From Pseudomonas sp. LFM046 (GTDB lineage: Bacteria; Pseudomonadota; Gammaproteobacteria; Pseudomonadales; Pseudomonadaceae), in assembly GCF_000949385.2 (NCBI RefSeq), contig NZ_JYKO02000001.1, positions 1,450,620 to 1,514,619 of the forward strand: a DNA stretch of 64,000 nt. The letters run 5' to 3'. The notes under the pieces were generated by a model that was given only the letters and a program-made list of their open reading frames with translations, was not told the origin of the DNA and ran no database searches. This document shows positions 39,832-48,676 of the stretch, piece by piece. The translations under genes were made by a program, and so were the position numbers. Position 1 is the first letter of the stretch, and every line of letters starts with the position of its first letter.

Positions 39832-42693
39832 ATGCTCGAACTGACCGCAGGGCAGATTTCCATGGGCCTGGCTGCGGCGGACAAGGCGTCCGCGTTGCGG
39901 ATGCTGGCCGGGCAGCTGGAGGGTGACGGCCTCGTGGCTTCGGGATACCTGGCCGGCTTGGAAGCCCGCGAAGCCCAGGGTTCCACCTACCTCGGCCAGG
40001 GCATCGCCATTCCCCACGGTACCCCGCAGACCCGCGAGTTGGTGCATTCCACCGGCGTGCGCCTGATGCAGTTCCCGGAAGGCGTGGACTGGGGCGACGG
40101 GCAGATCGTGTACCTCGCCATTGGCATCGCCGCGAAATCCGACGAACACCTGCGCCTGCTGCAGATTCTTACCCGCGCTTTGGGCGAAGCCGATCTCGGC
40201 AGCGCACTGCGTCGTGCCAGCACGCCGGAAGAAATCCTGAAACTGTTGCAGAGCGCGCCCCAGGAACTGGCCCTGGACGACCAGTTGATCGGGCTCGGCG
40301 TGCCGGTGGAGGACTACGACGAACTGGTGCTGCAAGGCGCCCGCCTGTTGCGTCGCGCCGACTGCGTAGGCAGTGGTTTCGCCGCCGCGCTGCTGCAGGG
40401 CGAGCCGCTGCCCCTGGGCGACGGCCTCTGGTGGTTGCACAGCGACCAGGCGGTGCAGCGTCCCGGCCTCGCCTACCTGACCCCGGAAAAGCCCCTGCGT
40501 TATCTGGATCAGCCCCTGAACGGCCTGTTCTGCCTGGCCAGCCTCGGTGACGCCCACCTGGCGTTGCTGGAGCGCCTCTGCACGCTGCTGGTCGAAGGCC
40601 GTGGCCGCGAACTGGCCCGCGCCACCCAGCGCCGCGCCGTGCTGGAGGCCCTGGGGGGCGAAGCTCAGCCTGACTGGCCCAGCCTGCGCCTGCCGCTGGC
40701 CAATGCCCACGGCCTGCATGCGCGGCCGGCCAAGGAACTGGTGCAACTGGCCAAGGGCTTCGACGGCGAGATTCGTCTGCGGGTCGCCGACAGCGGCGGT
40801 CCGGCCGTGTCCGCCAAGAGCCTGAGCAAGCTGCTGAGCCTGGGCATCCGTCGCGGCCAGATTGTGGAAATCCTCGCCGAGCCGGCGATCGCCGAAGCCG
40901 CATTGGCAGCGCTCAAGAGCGCTATCGAGCAGGGCCTGGGCGAGGAGATCGAACCGCTGCCGGTCAACGAGGCCCCCGTGCCGGACGAGGAGCCGGAAGC
41001 CCAGCCCCTGGTCGCTCCCGCTGCGGGAAGCCAGCTGCAGGCGGTCCCGGCCGCCCCCGGTATCGCAGTCGGTCCGGCCCATCTCCACCTGCGCAAGGAA
41101 CTGGATTACCCCCTGCGCGGCGAATCCCCTGGCTTCGAGCGTGAGCGCCTGCAGCAGGCCATCGCCCATGTGCGCGGCGAGATCGAGGCGCTGGTGCTGC
41201 GCAGCGACGCCAAGGCCATCCGCGAGATCTTCATCACCCATCTGGAAATGCTCGCCGACCCGGAACTGGGCGACGAGGTGGACGCCCGCCTCAAGCAGGG
41301 GGAAAGCGCCGCCGCGGCCTGGATGACCGTGGTGGAGAGCGCCGCTGCCCAGCAGGAAAGCCTCCACGATGCACTGCTCGCCGAGCGCGCGGCGGACCTG
41401 CGGGACATCGGTCGCCGCGTGCTGGCCCAACTCTGCGGGCTGGAAGAGGCGCCTGAGCCGGACGAGCCCTACATCCTGGTCATGGACGAGATGGCGCCCT
41501 CTGACGTGGCACGGCTGGACCGCAACCGCGTCGCCGGCATCCTCACCGCCCGTGGCGGCGCCACCTCCCACAGTGCCATCGTCGCCAGGGCCCTGGGTAT
41601 TCCCGCCCTGGTGGGGGCCGGCGCTGCCGTGCTGCTGCTGGAACCGCGCACCCCACTGCTGCTGGATGGCCAGCGTGGCCGCTTGATCGTCGCGCCGGAC
41701 GGCGGCCAACTGGAGCGCGCTCGACAGGAGCAGGAAGGCCGCCAGCGTCGCCTGCAACTGGCCGATACCCACAAGCTGGAGCCGGCCATGACCCGCGACG
41801 GCCACCGCGTGGAAATCTGCGCCAACCTGGGCGACAGCACCGGTGCGGCCAAGGCCGTGGCGCAGGGCGCGGAAGGCGTCGGGCTGCTGCGCACCGAATT
41901 CATCTTCATGGCCCACCCCCAGGCGCCGGACCTCGCCACCCAGGAAGCCGAGTACCGCCGCGTATTCGAGGCCCTGGACGGCCGACCGCTGGTGGCCCGC
42001 ACCCTGGATGTGGGGGGCGACAAGCCGCTGCCCTATTGGCCGGTGCCGGAGGAGGAAAACCCCTTCCTCGGCGTGCGTGGCGTGCGCCTGACCTTGCAGC
42101 GACCGCACCTGATGGAAACCCAACTGCGCGCGCTGATGCGTGCCAGCGAAGGCCGTCCGCTGCGGATCATGTTTCCCATGGTCGGTACCGTCGAAGAGTG
42201 GCGCGAGGCTCGCGACATGGCCTTGAAGGTGGCGGCGGAGATTCCCCAGGCCGACCTGCAACTGGGGATCATGGTCGAAGTGCCCTCGGCGGCACTGATC
42301 GCCCCGGCGCTGGCCCGTGAAGTGGACTTCTTCAGCATCGGCACCAATGACCTGACCCAGTACTGCCTCGCCATCGACCGGGGCCACCCGACGCTCTCCG
42401 CCCAGGCGGACGGCCTGCACCCGGCGGTGCTGCAACTGATCGAACTCACCGTGCGCGCGGCCCATACCCAGGGCAAATGGGTGGGTGTGTGCGGCGAACT
42501 GGCCGGCGATCCACTGGCCGTGCCGTTGCTGGTGGGGCTCGGCGTGGACGAGCTGAGCCTGTCCGCGGGCGGCATCGCCGAAGTGAAGGCACGGGTGCGC
42601 GAGTTCAGCCTGTCGGCCGCCCGGGAGCTGGCCGAAGGCGCCCTGGCCCTGGACAGCGCGGCGGCCGTGCGCGAACTGGCGGAGCGTTTTTGA
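39832..42693 (+). CDS. fruB: Fructose PTS multiphosphoryl transfer protein (EIIA-HPr-EI)
   Basis: A 953-residue fusion. EIIA-Fru occupies about residues 1-145, with active His62 in AIPHGTPQ. HPr is at about 285-370, with active His296 in GLHARPA. Enzyme I fills about 400-953, with the phosphorylated His580 in ARGGATSHSAIVAR and the C-terminal PEP-binding segments GIMVEVPSA and FFSIGTNDLTQY. It passes phosphate from phosphoenolpyruvate to FruA. The start at 39832 (AGAGGTG upstream) is favoured over the open frame from the fruR start. It overlaps fruK by one base. Confidence 0.96.
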   Translation: MLELTAGQISMGLAAADKASALRMLAGQLEGDGLVASGYLAGLEAREAQGSTYLGQGIAIPHGTPQTRELVHSTGVRLMQFPEGVDWGDGQIVYLAIGIAAKSDEHLRLLQILTRALGEADLGSALRRASTPEEILKLLQSAPQELALDDQLIGLGVPVEDYDELVLQGARLLRRADCVGSGFAAALLQGEPLPLGDGLWWLHSDQAVQRPGLAYLTPEKPLRYLDQPLNGLFCLASLGDAHLALLERLCTLLVEGRGRELARATQRRAVLEALGGEAQPDWPSLRLPLANAHGLHARPAKELVQLAKGFDGEIRLRVADSGGPAVSAKSLSKLLSLGIRRGQIVEILAEPAIAEAALAALKSAIEQGLGEEIEPLPVNEAPVPDEEPEAQPLVAPAAGSQLQAVPAAPGIAVGPAHLHLRKELDYPLRGESPGFERERLQQAIAHVRGEIEALVLRSDAKAIREIFITHLEMLADPELGDEVDARLKQGESAAAAWMTVVESAAAQQESLHDALLAERAADLRDIGRRVLAQLCGLEEAPEPDEPYILVMDEMAPSDVARLDRNRVAGILTARGGATSHSAIVARALGIPALVGAGAAVLLLEPRTPLLLDGQRGRLIVAPDGGQLERARQEQEGRQRRLQLADTHKLEPAMTRDGHRVEICANLGDSTGAAKAVAQGAEGVGLLRTEFIFMAHPQAPDLATQEAEYRRVFEALDGRPLVARTLDVGGDKPLPYWPVPEEENPFLGVRGVRLTLQRPHLMETQLRALMRASEGRPLRIMFPMVGTVEEWREARDMALKVAAEIPQADLQLGIMVEVPSAALIAPALAREVDFFSIGTNDLTQYCLAIDRGHPTLSAQADGLHPAVLQLIELTVRAAHTQGKWVGVCGELAGDPLAVPLLVGLGVDELSLSAGGIAEVKARVREFSLSAARELAEGALALDSAAAVRELAERF

Positions 42694-43649
42694 TGGCACG
42701 CATCCTCACCCTCACCCTGAACCCCGCCCTCGACCTGACCCTGCGCCTGGAGCGCCTGGAAACCGGGCAGGTGAACCGCAGCCTGGAACAGGCCAGCCAC
42801 GCCGCCGGCAAGGGCATCAACGTGGCCCAGGTGCTGGCGGACCTGGGCCACCAACTGACGGTTTCCGGCTTTCTCGGCGCGGACAATGCCGAGGCCTTCG
42901 AGGCGCTTTTTGCCCGGCGCGGCTTCGTCGATGCCTTCGTCCGCGTGCCGGGGGAAACCCGCAGCAATATCAAGCTGGCGGAGGCCGATGGCCGTATCAC
43001 CGATATCAACGGCCCCGGCCCCCTGGTGAATGAAACCGCCCAGGCCGAGTTGCTGGCGCGACTGGATGACGTCGCGCCGGGCCATGGGTTGGCGGTGGTG
43101 GCCGGCAGCCTGCCCCGAGGTGTTGCGCCGGACTTTCTCGCCGAACTGATCCGGCGACTCAAAGGGCATGGCCTCAAGGTGGCGCTGGATACCAGTGGCG
43201 ACGCCCTGCGCGCCGGCCTGTTGGCCGCGCCCTGGCTGATCAAGCCGAACACCGACGAACTGGCTGAACTCTGCGGCCGGTCGCTGCATACACCCGAGGC
43301 CCAGTACGACGAAGCCACGCGTCTGCGGGCGCTGGGTATCCAGCAGATCGTCATTTCCCAGGGCGCGGACGGGGTCAACTGGTTCGGTCCCGAAGTGGCC
43401 CTGCACGCCCGGCCACCACGGGTCACCGTGGCCAGCACCGTCGGCGCCGGCGACTCCTTGCTGGCCGGCATGGTTCACGGCCTGCTCGGCGGCTGGCCTG
43501 CGGCGCGCACTCTGCGCCACGCCACCGCCATCGCCGCCCAGGCGGTGACCCAGGTGGGCTTTGGCATTACGGATTCCGCGCAACTGCAACAGCTCGAAGG
43601 CGCCGTCACCGTCCAGGCGCTGCCAGAACAACAAGAGGTGCCCCGATGA
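42693..43649 (+). CDS. fruK: 1-phosphofructokinase
   Basis: A 318-residue PfkB-family kinase converting fructose-1-phosphate to fructose-1,6-bisphosphate. The opening LTLTLNPALDLTL, the SHAAGKGINVAQVLADLG substrate loop and the ATP-binding TVGAGDSLLAGMVHGL, which carries the catalytic Asp, are diagnostic. Its stop overlaps the fruA start (ATGA). Confidence 0.96.
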   Translation: MARILTLTLNPALDLTLRLERLETGQVNRSLEQASHAAGKGINVAQVLADLGHQLTVSGFLGADNAEAFEALFARRGFVDAFVRVPGETRSNIKLAEADGRITDINGPGPLVNETAQAELLARLDDVAPGHGLAVVAGSLPRGVAPDFLAELIRRLKGHGLKVALDTSGDALRAGLLAAPWLIKPNTDELAELCGRSLHTPEAQYDEATRLRALGIQQIVISQGADGVNWFGPEVALHARPPRVTVASTVGAGDSLLAGMVHGLLGGWPAARTLRHATAIAAQAVTQVGFGITDSAQLQQLEGAVTVQALPEQQEVPR

Positions 43650-45379
43650 AACTCGCCATTGTCACGGCCTGCCCCAACGGCATGGTCACCAGCGTCCTTT
43701 GTGCACGCCTTCTGGACGCCGCCGCCCAGCGCCTGGGCTGGAGTACCAGCGTCGAGGTGGTGGACCCGCAGCACCCGGAAAACCAACTGTCCGCCGCCAC
43801 CCTGGCAGCCGCCGACTGGGTCCTGGTGGTGCACAGCGGCGCGTTGGACCTGTCCCGTTTTGCCGGCAAGCGCCTGTTCATCTCCACCCCCAGCGAAGCG
43901 CTGCGCGACAGCGAGGCCTTCCTGTTGCGCGCCGCCGTCGAGGCCAGGGAACAAGCGACCGCCGCGCCCATTGCCGAGACGCGTCCACGCATTGTCGCCG
44001 TCACCGCGTGCCCCACTGGCGTCGCCCATACCTTCATGGCCGCCGAGGCCCTGAAGCAGGCGGCCCAGCGGATGGGCATCGACTTGCAGGTGGAAACCCA
44101 GGGTTCGGTAGGTGCCCGCGATCCCTTGAGCCCCGAGGCCATCGACGCCGCTGACGCGGTGCTGCTGGCCACCGATATCGAGGTGGATGTTGCCCGCTTC
44201 GCCGGCAAGAAGGTGTACCGCTGCGGCACCGGCATCGCCCTCAAGCAGGCCGAAGCCACCCTGAAACGCGCCCTGTCCGAAGGCCAGGTGCAGGAAGCGC
44301 GGGCCGGCGGGGAAGGGCAGGCGGGCAACGCCAAAGCCGAACCCAAGGGCGCCTACAAGCACCTGCTTACCGGAGTGTCCTACATGCTGCCGATGGTGGT
44401 GGCGGGGGGCCTGATGATCGCGCTGTCCTTCGTCTTCGGCATCGAGGCGTTCAAGGAGGAGGGGACCCTGGCCGCCGCGCTGATGCAGATCGGCGGGGAG
44501 GCGGCGTTCAAACTGATGGTGCCGCTGCTGGCGGGCTACATCGCCTATTCCATCGCTGACCGTCCCGGCCTCGCACCTGGAATGATCGGTGGGCTGCTGG
44601 CCGGCACCCTGGGCGCGGGCTTCATCGGCGGCATCGTGGCGGGATTTCTTGCCGGCTATTCGGCTCGGGCGATCAACCGTCACCTGAAGCTGCCGCCGAG
44701 CGTGGAGGCGCTGAAACCGATCCTGATCATTCCGCTGCTGGCCAGTCTGTTCACCGGGCTGGTGATGATCTACGTAGTGGGCAAGCCGGTGGCGGGCATG
44801 CTCGCCAGCCTCACTCACTTCCTCGACAACATGGGCACCTCCAACGCCATTCTCCTGGGCCTGTTGCTGGGCGGGATGATGTGTGTCGACCTCGGCGGGC
44901 CCATCAACAAGGCTGCCTATGCCTTCTCCGTGGGGCTGCTGGCCTCCCAGAGCTACGCACCCATGGCCGCCACCATGGCCGCCGGGATGGTGCCCCCCAT
45001 CGGCATGGGGATCGCCACGCTGCTCATGCGCCGCAAGTTCGCACCGAGCGAGCGCGAGGCGGGCAAGGCGGCGCTGGTGCTGGGACTGTGCTTCATCTCC
45101 GAGGGCGCCATCCCCTTCGCCGCCAAGGACCCGTTCCGGGTGATCCCCGCGAGCATCGCCGGCGGCGCACTGACCGGTGCCTTATCCATGTACTTCGGCT
45201 GCAAGCTGATGGCGCCCCATGGCGGGCTGTTCGTGATGCTGATCCCCAACGCCATCAACCATGCGCTGCTCTACCTGCTGGCAATCGTGGCCGGCAGCGT
45301 GGTGACCGGGGTGGTTTATGCGGTGATCAAGCGTGGGGCGGAGCAGGAGATGGTGCTGGAGACACAGCGGGCAGTGTGA
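43646..45379 (+). CDS. fruA: Fructose PTS transporter EIIBC
   Basis: A 577-residue membrane permease. The first 100 residues are a degenerate EIIB' domain ([13 protein letters not shown]). The functional EIIB (about 115-215) carries phosphocysteine Cys122 in [22 protein letters not shown] occupies about 230-577, with [20 protein letters not shown] and [14 protein letters not shown]. It imports fructose as fructose-1-phosphate. The duplicated B'-B-C layout is usual for proteobacterial FruA. Confidence 0.96.
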   Translation: MKLAIVTACPNGMVTSVLCARLLDAAAQRLGWSTSVEVVDPQHPENQLSAATLAAADWVLVVHSGALDLSRFAGKRLFISTPSEALRDSEAFLLRAAVEAREQATAAPIAETRPRIVAVTACPTGVAHTFMAAEALKQAAQRMGIDLQVETQGSVGARDPLSPEAIDAADAVLLATDIEVDVARFAGKKVYRCGTGIALKQAEATLKRALSEGQVQEARAGGEGQAGNAKAEPKGAYKHLLTGVSYMLPMVVAGGLMIALSFVFGIEAFKEEGTLAAALMQIGGEAAFKLMVPLLAGYIAYSIADRPGLAPGMIGGLLAGTLGAGFIGGIVAGFLAGYSARAINRHLKLPPSVEALKPILIIPLLASLFTGLVMIYVVGKPVAGMLASLTHFLDNMGTSNAILLGLLLGGMMCVDLGGPINKAAYAFSVGLLASQSYAPMAATMAAGMVPPIGMGIATLLMRRKFAPSEREAGKAALVLGLCFISEGAIPFAAKDPFRVIPASIAGGALTGALSMYFGCKLMAPHGGLFVMLIPNAINHALLYLLAIVAGSVVTGVVYAVIKRGAEQEMVLETQRAV

Positions 45380-45384
45380 ACCTT

Positions 45385-45455
45385 GTAGGATGGGCAGAGC
45401 GGAGCGAAACCCATGCTGTCGGATTGATGGGTTTCGCACGCTCTACCCATCCTAC
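45385..45455. repeat. Palindromic repeat (GTAGGATGGG family)
   Basis: GTAGGATGGGCAGAGCG at 45385 is mirrored by CGCTCTACCCATCCTAC ending at 45455, with a shorter internal repeat of GAAACCCAT and ATGGGTTTC. It fills the gap between fruA and arfB. Confidence 0.75.
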
Positions 45456-45479
45456 GGACTGCCTTCTGGTTGCCTTTCC

Positions 45480-45893
45480 ATGCTGCTGATCTCCAACAGC
45501 GTCCATCTCCCTGATGACGAAATCGAACTGTCCGCCATTCGCGCCCAGGGGGCGGGCGGGCAGAACGTCAACAAGGTCTCCAGCGCGGTGCACCTGCGCT
45601 TCGATATCAACGCCTCGTCCCTGCCGGACTTCTACAAGGAACGCCTGCTGGTGCTGCGCGACAGCCGCATCACCACAGAGGGCGTGATCGTCATCAAGGC
45701 GCAGCAGTACCGCACCCAGGAACAGAACCGCGCCGATGCCCTGGAGCGCCTGGCGGAGCTGATCCGCAGTGTGGCGAACGTGCAGAAGGCGAGACGGCCG
45801 ACCAAGCCCACGTTGGGTTCGAAGAAACGGCGGCTGGAAGGAAAGGCCAAGCGCGGGTCGATCAAGGCGGGGCGGGGGAAGGTGGAGTATTGA
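45480..45893 (+). CDS. arfB: Alternative ribosome-rescue factor ArfB
   Basis: A 137-residue peptidyl-tRNA hydrolase (YaeJ). The catalytic GGQ is at residues 26-28 ([23 protein letters not shown]), and the basic C-terminal tail ([20 protein letters not shown]) that inserts into the empty mRNA channel is intact. It releases nascent chains from ribosomes stalled without a stop codon. The start is the ATG at 45480. Confidence 0.94.
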   Translation: MLLISNSVHLPDDEIELSAIRAQGAGGQNVNKVSSAVHLRFDINASSLPDFYKERLLVLRDSRITTEGVIVIKAQQYRTQEQNRADALERLAELIRSVANVQKARRPTKPTLGSKKRRLEGKAKRGSIKAGRGKVEY

Positions 45894-45915
45894 GGGAGGG
45901 CCGCGAAGCGGCCCC

Positions 45916-45999
45916 GTAGGGTGGATAGCGCTCTTCTATCCATCATCGGCGCCAAGCCCAGCACCGTCTGGTGGGCATGAAAAGCGATGTCCACCCTAC
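45916..45999. repeat. Palindromic repeat (GTAGGGTGGA family)
   Basis: GTAGGGTGGATAGCGCT at 45916 mirrors GCGATGTCCACCCTAC ending at 45999, an imperfect hairpin between the convergent arfB and phhC genes. Relatives are at 47586 and 50425. Confidence 0.7.
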
Positions 46000-46009
46000 A
46001 TGAAGCGGT

Positions 46010-47203
46010 TCAGCAGACCTTGGCGATGGCCGCCGCCAGGTCGCCGATGCGGCTGAAGTCCAGCCCCGCGACGTTGGCCCGGCCGGTACTGACCATGTAC
46101 ACGCTGAACTCCGCACGCAGTCGCGCTACTTGCTCAGGCGACAGACCGGTGTAGGAGAACATGCCGCGCTGCTGGCCGATGTGGGCGAAGCGTTCTGCCA
46201 GGCCATACGGCTGCAGGGCTTCCACCAGGCCACGACGCAGGTCGGCGACGCGGGAGCGCATGGCTTCCAGCTCGGCAATCCAATTGGCCCGCAGGGCGGC
46301 GTCACCGAGGATGGTGGCGACCACCGCGGCGCCGTGGGCCGGCGGGGTGGACCAGAGGTTACGGGCGAGGAAGGCGAGCTGGCTGCGCACGTCGGTAAGC
46401 TTGTCCACATCCGCGGCACACACGATCAGGGCGCCGGTGCGTTCGCGGTAGAGGCCGAAGTTCTTCGAGCAGGAGCTGGTGACCAGCAGTTCCGGCAGCG
46501 CCTGGGCGAACAGGCGGACGGCCCAGGCGTCCTGCTCCAGGCCATCGCCGAAGCCCTGGTAGGCGAAATCGATCAGCGGCAGCAGTTCGCGCAGCTTCAC
46601 CACCTCCAGCACCCGGCGCCAGTCGTCCTGGGACAGGTCGAAGCCGGTGGGGTTGTGGCAGCAGGCGTGCAGCAACACCACATCGCCGGCCGGCACTTGC
46701 TCCAGCGCCTGGATCATGGCCTCTACGTCGAGGCGGTTGGCCGCATCCACGTAGGGATAGTGGGCAACCTTGATGCCTGCGCCGGCGAAGATGGTCTCGT
46801 GGATCGGCCAGGTCGGATCGCTCAACCAGACGCCACGGCCGGGCAGGTTGTGGGCGATGAACTCCGCCGCGAGACGCAGGGCACCGGTGCCGCCCGGGGT
46901 CTGGGTGGCGCCGGCGCGGCCGGCGGCTTCCAGCGGGTTGCCGGCGCCGAGGACCAGGTCCAGCAGCAGGCGGCCGAAGGCCACGTCACCGTGGCCGCCG
47001 ACGTAGGTCTTGGTGGTTTCGGTATCCACCAGGCGCTGCTCGGCGAGCTTCACCGCCTGGGGAATGGGCGTCAGGCCCTTGGCGTCCTTGTAGACGCCCA
47101 CGCCCAGGTCCAGCTTGGCCGGGTTGGCGTCCAGGCGGTAGGCGTCCATCAGGCCGAGGATGGGATCGCCGGGCACCCGGGCCACCTTGGCGAAATGACT
47201 CAT
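46010..47203 (-). CDS. phhC: Aromatic amino acid aminotransferase
   Basis: A 397-residue class I aminotransferase like TyrB/AspC. It has the substrate and phosphate loops [12 protein letters not shown], the PLP region [10 protein letters not shown] and the Schiff-base lysine in [17 protein letters not shown]. With PhhA and PhhB it converts tyrosine to 4-hydroxyphenylpyruvate. It overlaps phhB by 4 bases (ATGA) and is the distal gene of the phhABC unit. Confidence 0.93.
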   Translation of the reverse strand: MSHFAKVARVPGDPILGLMDAYRLDANPAKLDLGVGVYKDAKGLTPIPQAVKLAEQRLVDTETTKTYVGGHGDVAFGRLLLDLVLGAGNPLEAAGRAGATQTPGGTGALRLAAEFIAHNLPGRGVWLSDPTWPIHETIFAGAGIKVAHYPYVDAANRLDVEAMIQALEQVPAGDVVLLHACCHNPTGFDLSQDDWRRVLEVVKLRELLPLIDFAYQGFGDGLEQDAWAVRLFAQALPELLVTSSCSKNFGLYRERTGALIVCAADVDKLTDVRSQLAFLARNLWSTPPAHGAAVVATILGDAALRANWIAELEAMRSRVADLRRGLVEALQPYGLAERFAHIGQQRGMFSYTGLSPEQVARLRAEFSVYMVSTGRANVAGLDFSRIGDLAAAIAKVC

Positions 47204-47556
47204 TTACGGCCCTCGGCGGTCTCGGCCACCTGGTCGGTGCGGGCGGACATGATGAAGTCGTTGCGGTGCAGGCCCTTGGCCTCGTGGCTCCACCAGGTCA
47301 CGGTGACCTTGCCCCATTCGGTGAGCAGGGCCGGGTGGTGGCCTTCTTCCTCGGCGATGGCGCCGACGGCATTGCTGAAAGCCAGGGCGTAGCGGAAGTT
47401 CTTGAAGCGGAATTCCTTCTCCAGCTGCATGACGCCGTCGCGGACTTCGATGTTCCAGTCGGGAATCTGCTTGATCAGCACGGCCAGTTCTTCATCGGAC
47501 ACCATGGGGGCATCGGCGCGGCAGGCTTCGCAATGGGCTTGGGACAGGGCGGTCAT
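47200..47556 (-). CDS. phhB: Pterin-4a-carbinolamine dehydratase
   Basis: A 118-residue enzyme that dehydrates the 4a-hydroxypterin produced by PhhA so that the cofactor can be recycled. The signature [28 protein letters not shown], with the His-His pair, and the IPDWN motif are present. The N-terminus has CEACRADAP, typical of bacterial PhhB. The ATG at 47556 is chosen over a longer upstream frame. Confidence 0.95.
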   Translation of the reverse strand: MTALSQAHCEACRADAPMVSDEELAVLIKQIPDWNIEVRDGVMQLEKEFRFKNFRYALAFSNAVGAIAEEEGHHPALLTEWGKVTVTWWSHEAKGLHRNDFIMSARTDQVAETAEGRK

Positions 47557-47585
47557 GTTCGTTCTTCCAGAATTAGGGGTCGTCG

Positions 47586-47615
47586 GTAGGGTGGAGGGCG
47601 CTTTATCCATCCACC
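47586..47615. repeat. Half-palindrome of the GTAGGGTGGA family
   Basis: GTAGGGTGGAGGGCGCTTTA followed by a right arm TCCATCCACC lies between phhA and phhB. It is a short member of the family at 45916 and 50425, here inside the phh unit. Confidence 0.6.
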
Positions 47616-47631
47616 ATTCGCAGGGTTCGAT

Positions 47632-48417
47632 TCAGGCCGCTTTCGGCGGGAATTTCGGCGCGTGCAGGCCCATCGCCATGGCTCTGTGCACCAGCGCCAT
47701 GATGTCTTCGTGGGCCAGGTCGAACAGGCGCTTGAGGTCCGGCAGCACGAAATACAGCGGTTGCAGGATGTCGATGCGGTACGGGGTACGCATGCATTCC
47801 AGCGGGTCGAAGGCCTGGTGCTCGGGCTCGCCCGAGAGAGCGTAGACGGTCTCCTTCGGCGAGGAGAGGATGCCGCCGCCATAGATGCGCCGGCCCTGCG
47901 GGGTGTCCAGCAGGCCGAATTCGATGGTCATCCAGTACAGGCGGGCGAGGTAGACGCGTTCTTCCTTGGTGGCCTTGAGGCCGAGCTTGCCGTAGGTGTG
48001 GGTGAACTCGGCGAACCAGGGATTGGTGAGCAGCGGGCAGTGGCCAAAGATCTCGTGGAAGATGTCCGGCTCTTGCAGGTAGTCCAGTTCTTCCGGGGTG
48101 CGGATAAAAGTGGCCACCGGGAATTGCTGGCTGGCGAGCAGTTCGAAGAAGGTCTGGAAGGGGATCAGCGCCGGGACGCGGGCAACGCTCCAACCCGTGG
48201 TGGCCTGGAGTACCTTGTTGATCTCGCCCAGTTGCGGGATGCGGTCATGGGGCATGCCGAGCTGCTCGATGCCGTCCAGGTATTCCTGGCATGCGCGGCC
48301 TTCGAGCACTTTCAACTGGCGGGTGATCAGGGTGTTCCACACCTGATGTTCGGTTTCCGGGTAGTGGATAAAACCGTTGGCATCGGGTTCACGGGCCACG
48401 TACTTCGTTGCTTTCAT
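47632..48417 (-). CDS. phhA: Phenylalanine-4-hydroxylase
   Basis: A 261-residue non-haem iron, pterin-dependent hydroxylase that makes tyrosine from phenylalanine. The iron ligands His121 and His126 (IFHEIFGHCPLL) and Glu166 (LYWMTIEFG) are in place, as are the pterin-side PFQTFFELLASQQFP and the GLLDTPQGRRIYGGGILSS segment. It is the first gene of phhABC, divergent from phhR. Standard bacterial length without a regulatory ACT domain. Confidence 0.97.
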   Translation of the reverse strand: MKATKYVAREPDANGFIHYPETEHQVWNTLITRQLKVLEGRACQEYLDGIEQLGMPHDRIPQLGEINKVLQATTGWSVARVPALIPFQTFFELLASQQFPVATFIRTPEELDYLQEPDIFHEIFGHCPLLTNPWFAEFTHTYGKLGLKATKEERVYLARLYWMTIEFGLLDTPQGRRIYGGGILSSPKETVYALSGEPEHQAFDPLECMRTPYRIDILQPLYFVLPDLKRLFDLAHEDIMALVHRAMAMGLHAPKFPPKAA

Positions 48418-48528
48418 TCGGCCTCCCTGGGATGGGGCTTCGTTGTTGTGTTGCTTTATCGATAGCGCACGTCGGGCCGGAACGCAGCAGGGGCGGGGCT
48501 TCCACGGTGGTTCGGGTGCTCGTGAAAG

Positions 48529-48546
48529 CGTAAGGAAATTTTGACA
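48529..48546. promoter_or_regulatory. TyrR-box-like site 1 between phhA and phhR
   Basis: Read on the minus strand, TGTCAAAATTTCCTTACG fits TGTAAA-N6-TTTACA at 9 of 12 positions and keeps the essential G at position 2 and C at position 17. Confidence 0.55.
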
Positions 48547-48590
48547 GATGGACGGAGAAGGCCAGATATCGCCTTGTCGATGCGCCGATT

Positions 48591-48608
48591 TGTCACATAT
48601 TCTTGACG
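48591..48608. promoter_or_regulatory. TyrR-box-like site 2 between phhA and phhR
   Basis: TGTCACATATTCTTGACG fits TGTAAA-N6-TTTACA at 8 of 12 positions with the key G and C. It lies 62 bp from site 1, closer to phhR, consistent with PhhR binding to the divergent region. Confidence 0.45.
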
Positions 48609-48676
48609 GAAAAATAGGGGCGAGAACGGATTTTTTCGTCCATCACCCGAGGAAAAGCCCGACCCAGGGGTGCCTG

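Noticed and set aside
39808-42699. A 963-residue open frame on the minus strand opposite fruB.
   Set aside because: Antisense to a clearly coding EIIA-HPr-EI gene, with Gln/His-rich low-complexity translation; no homology features.
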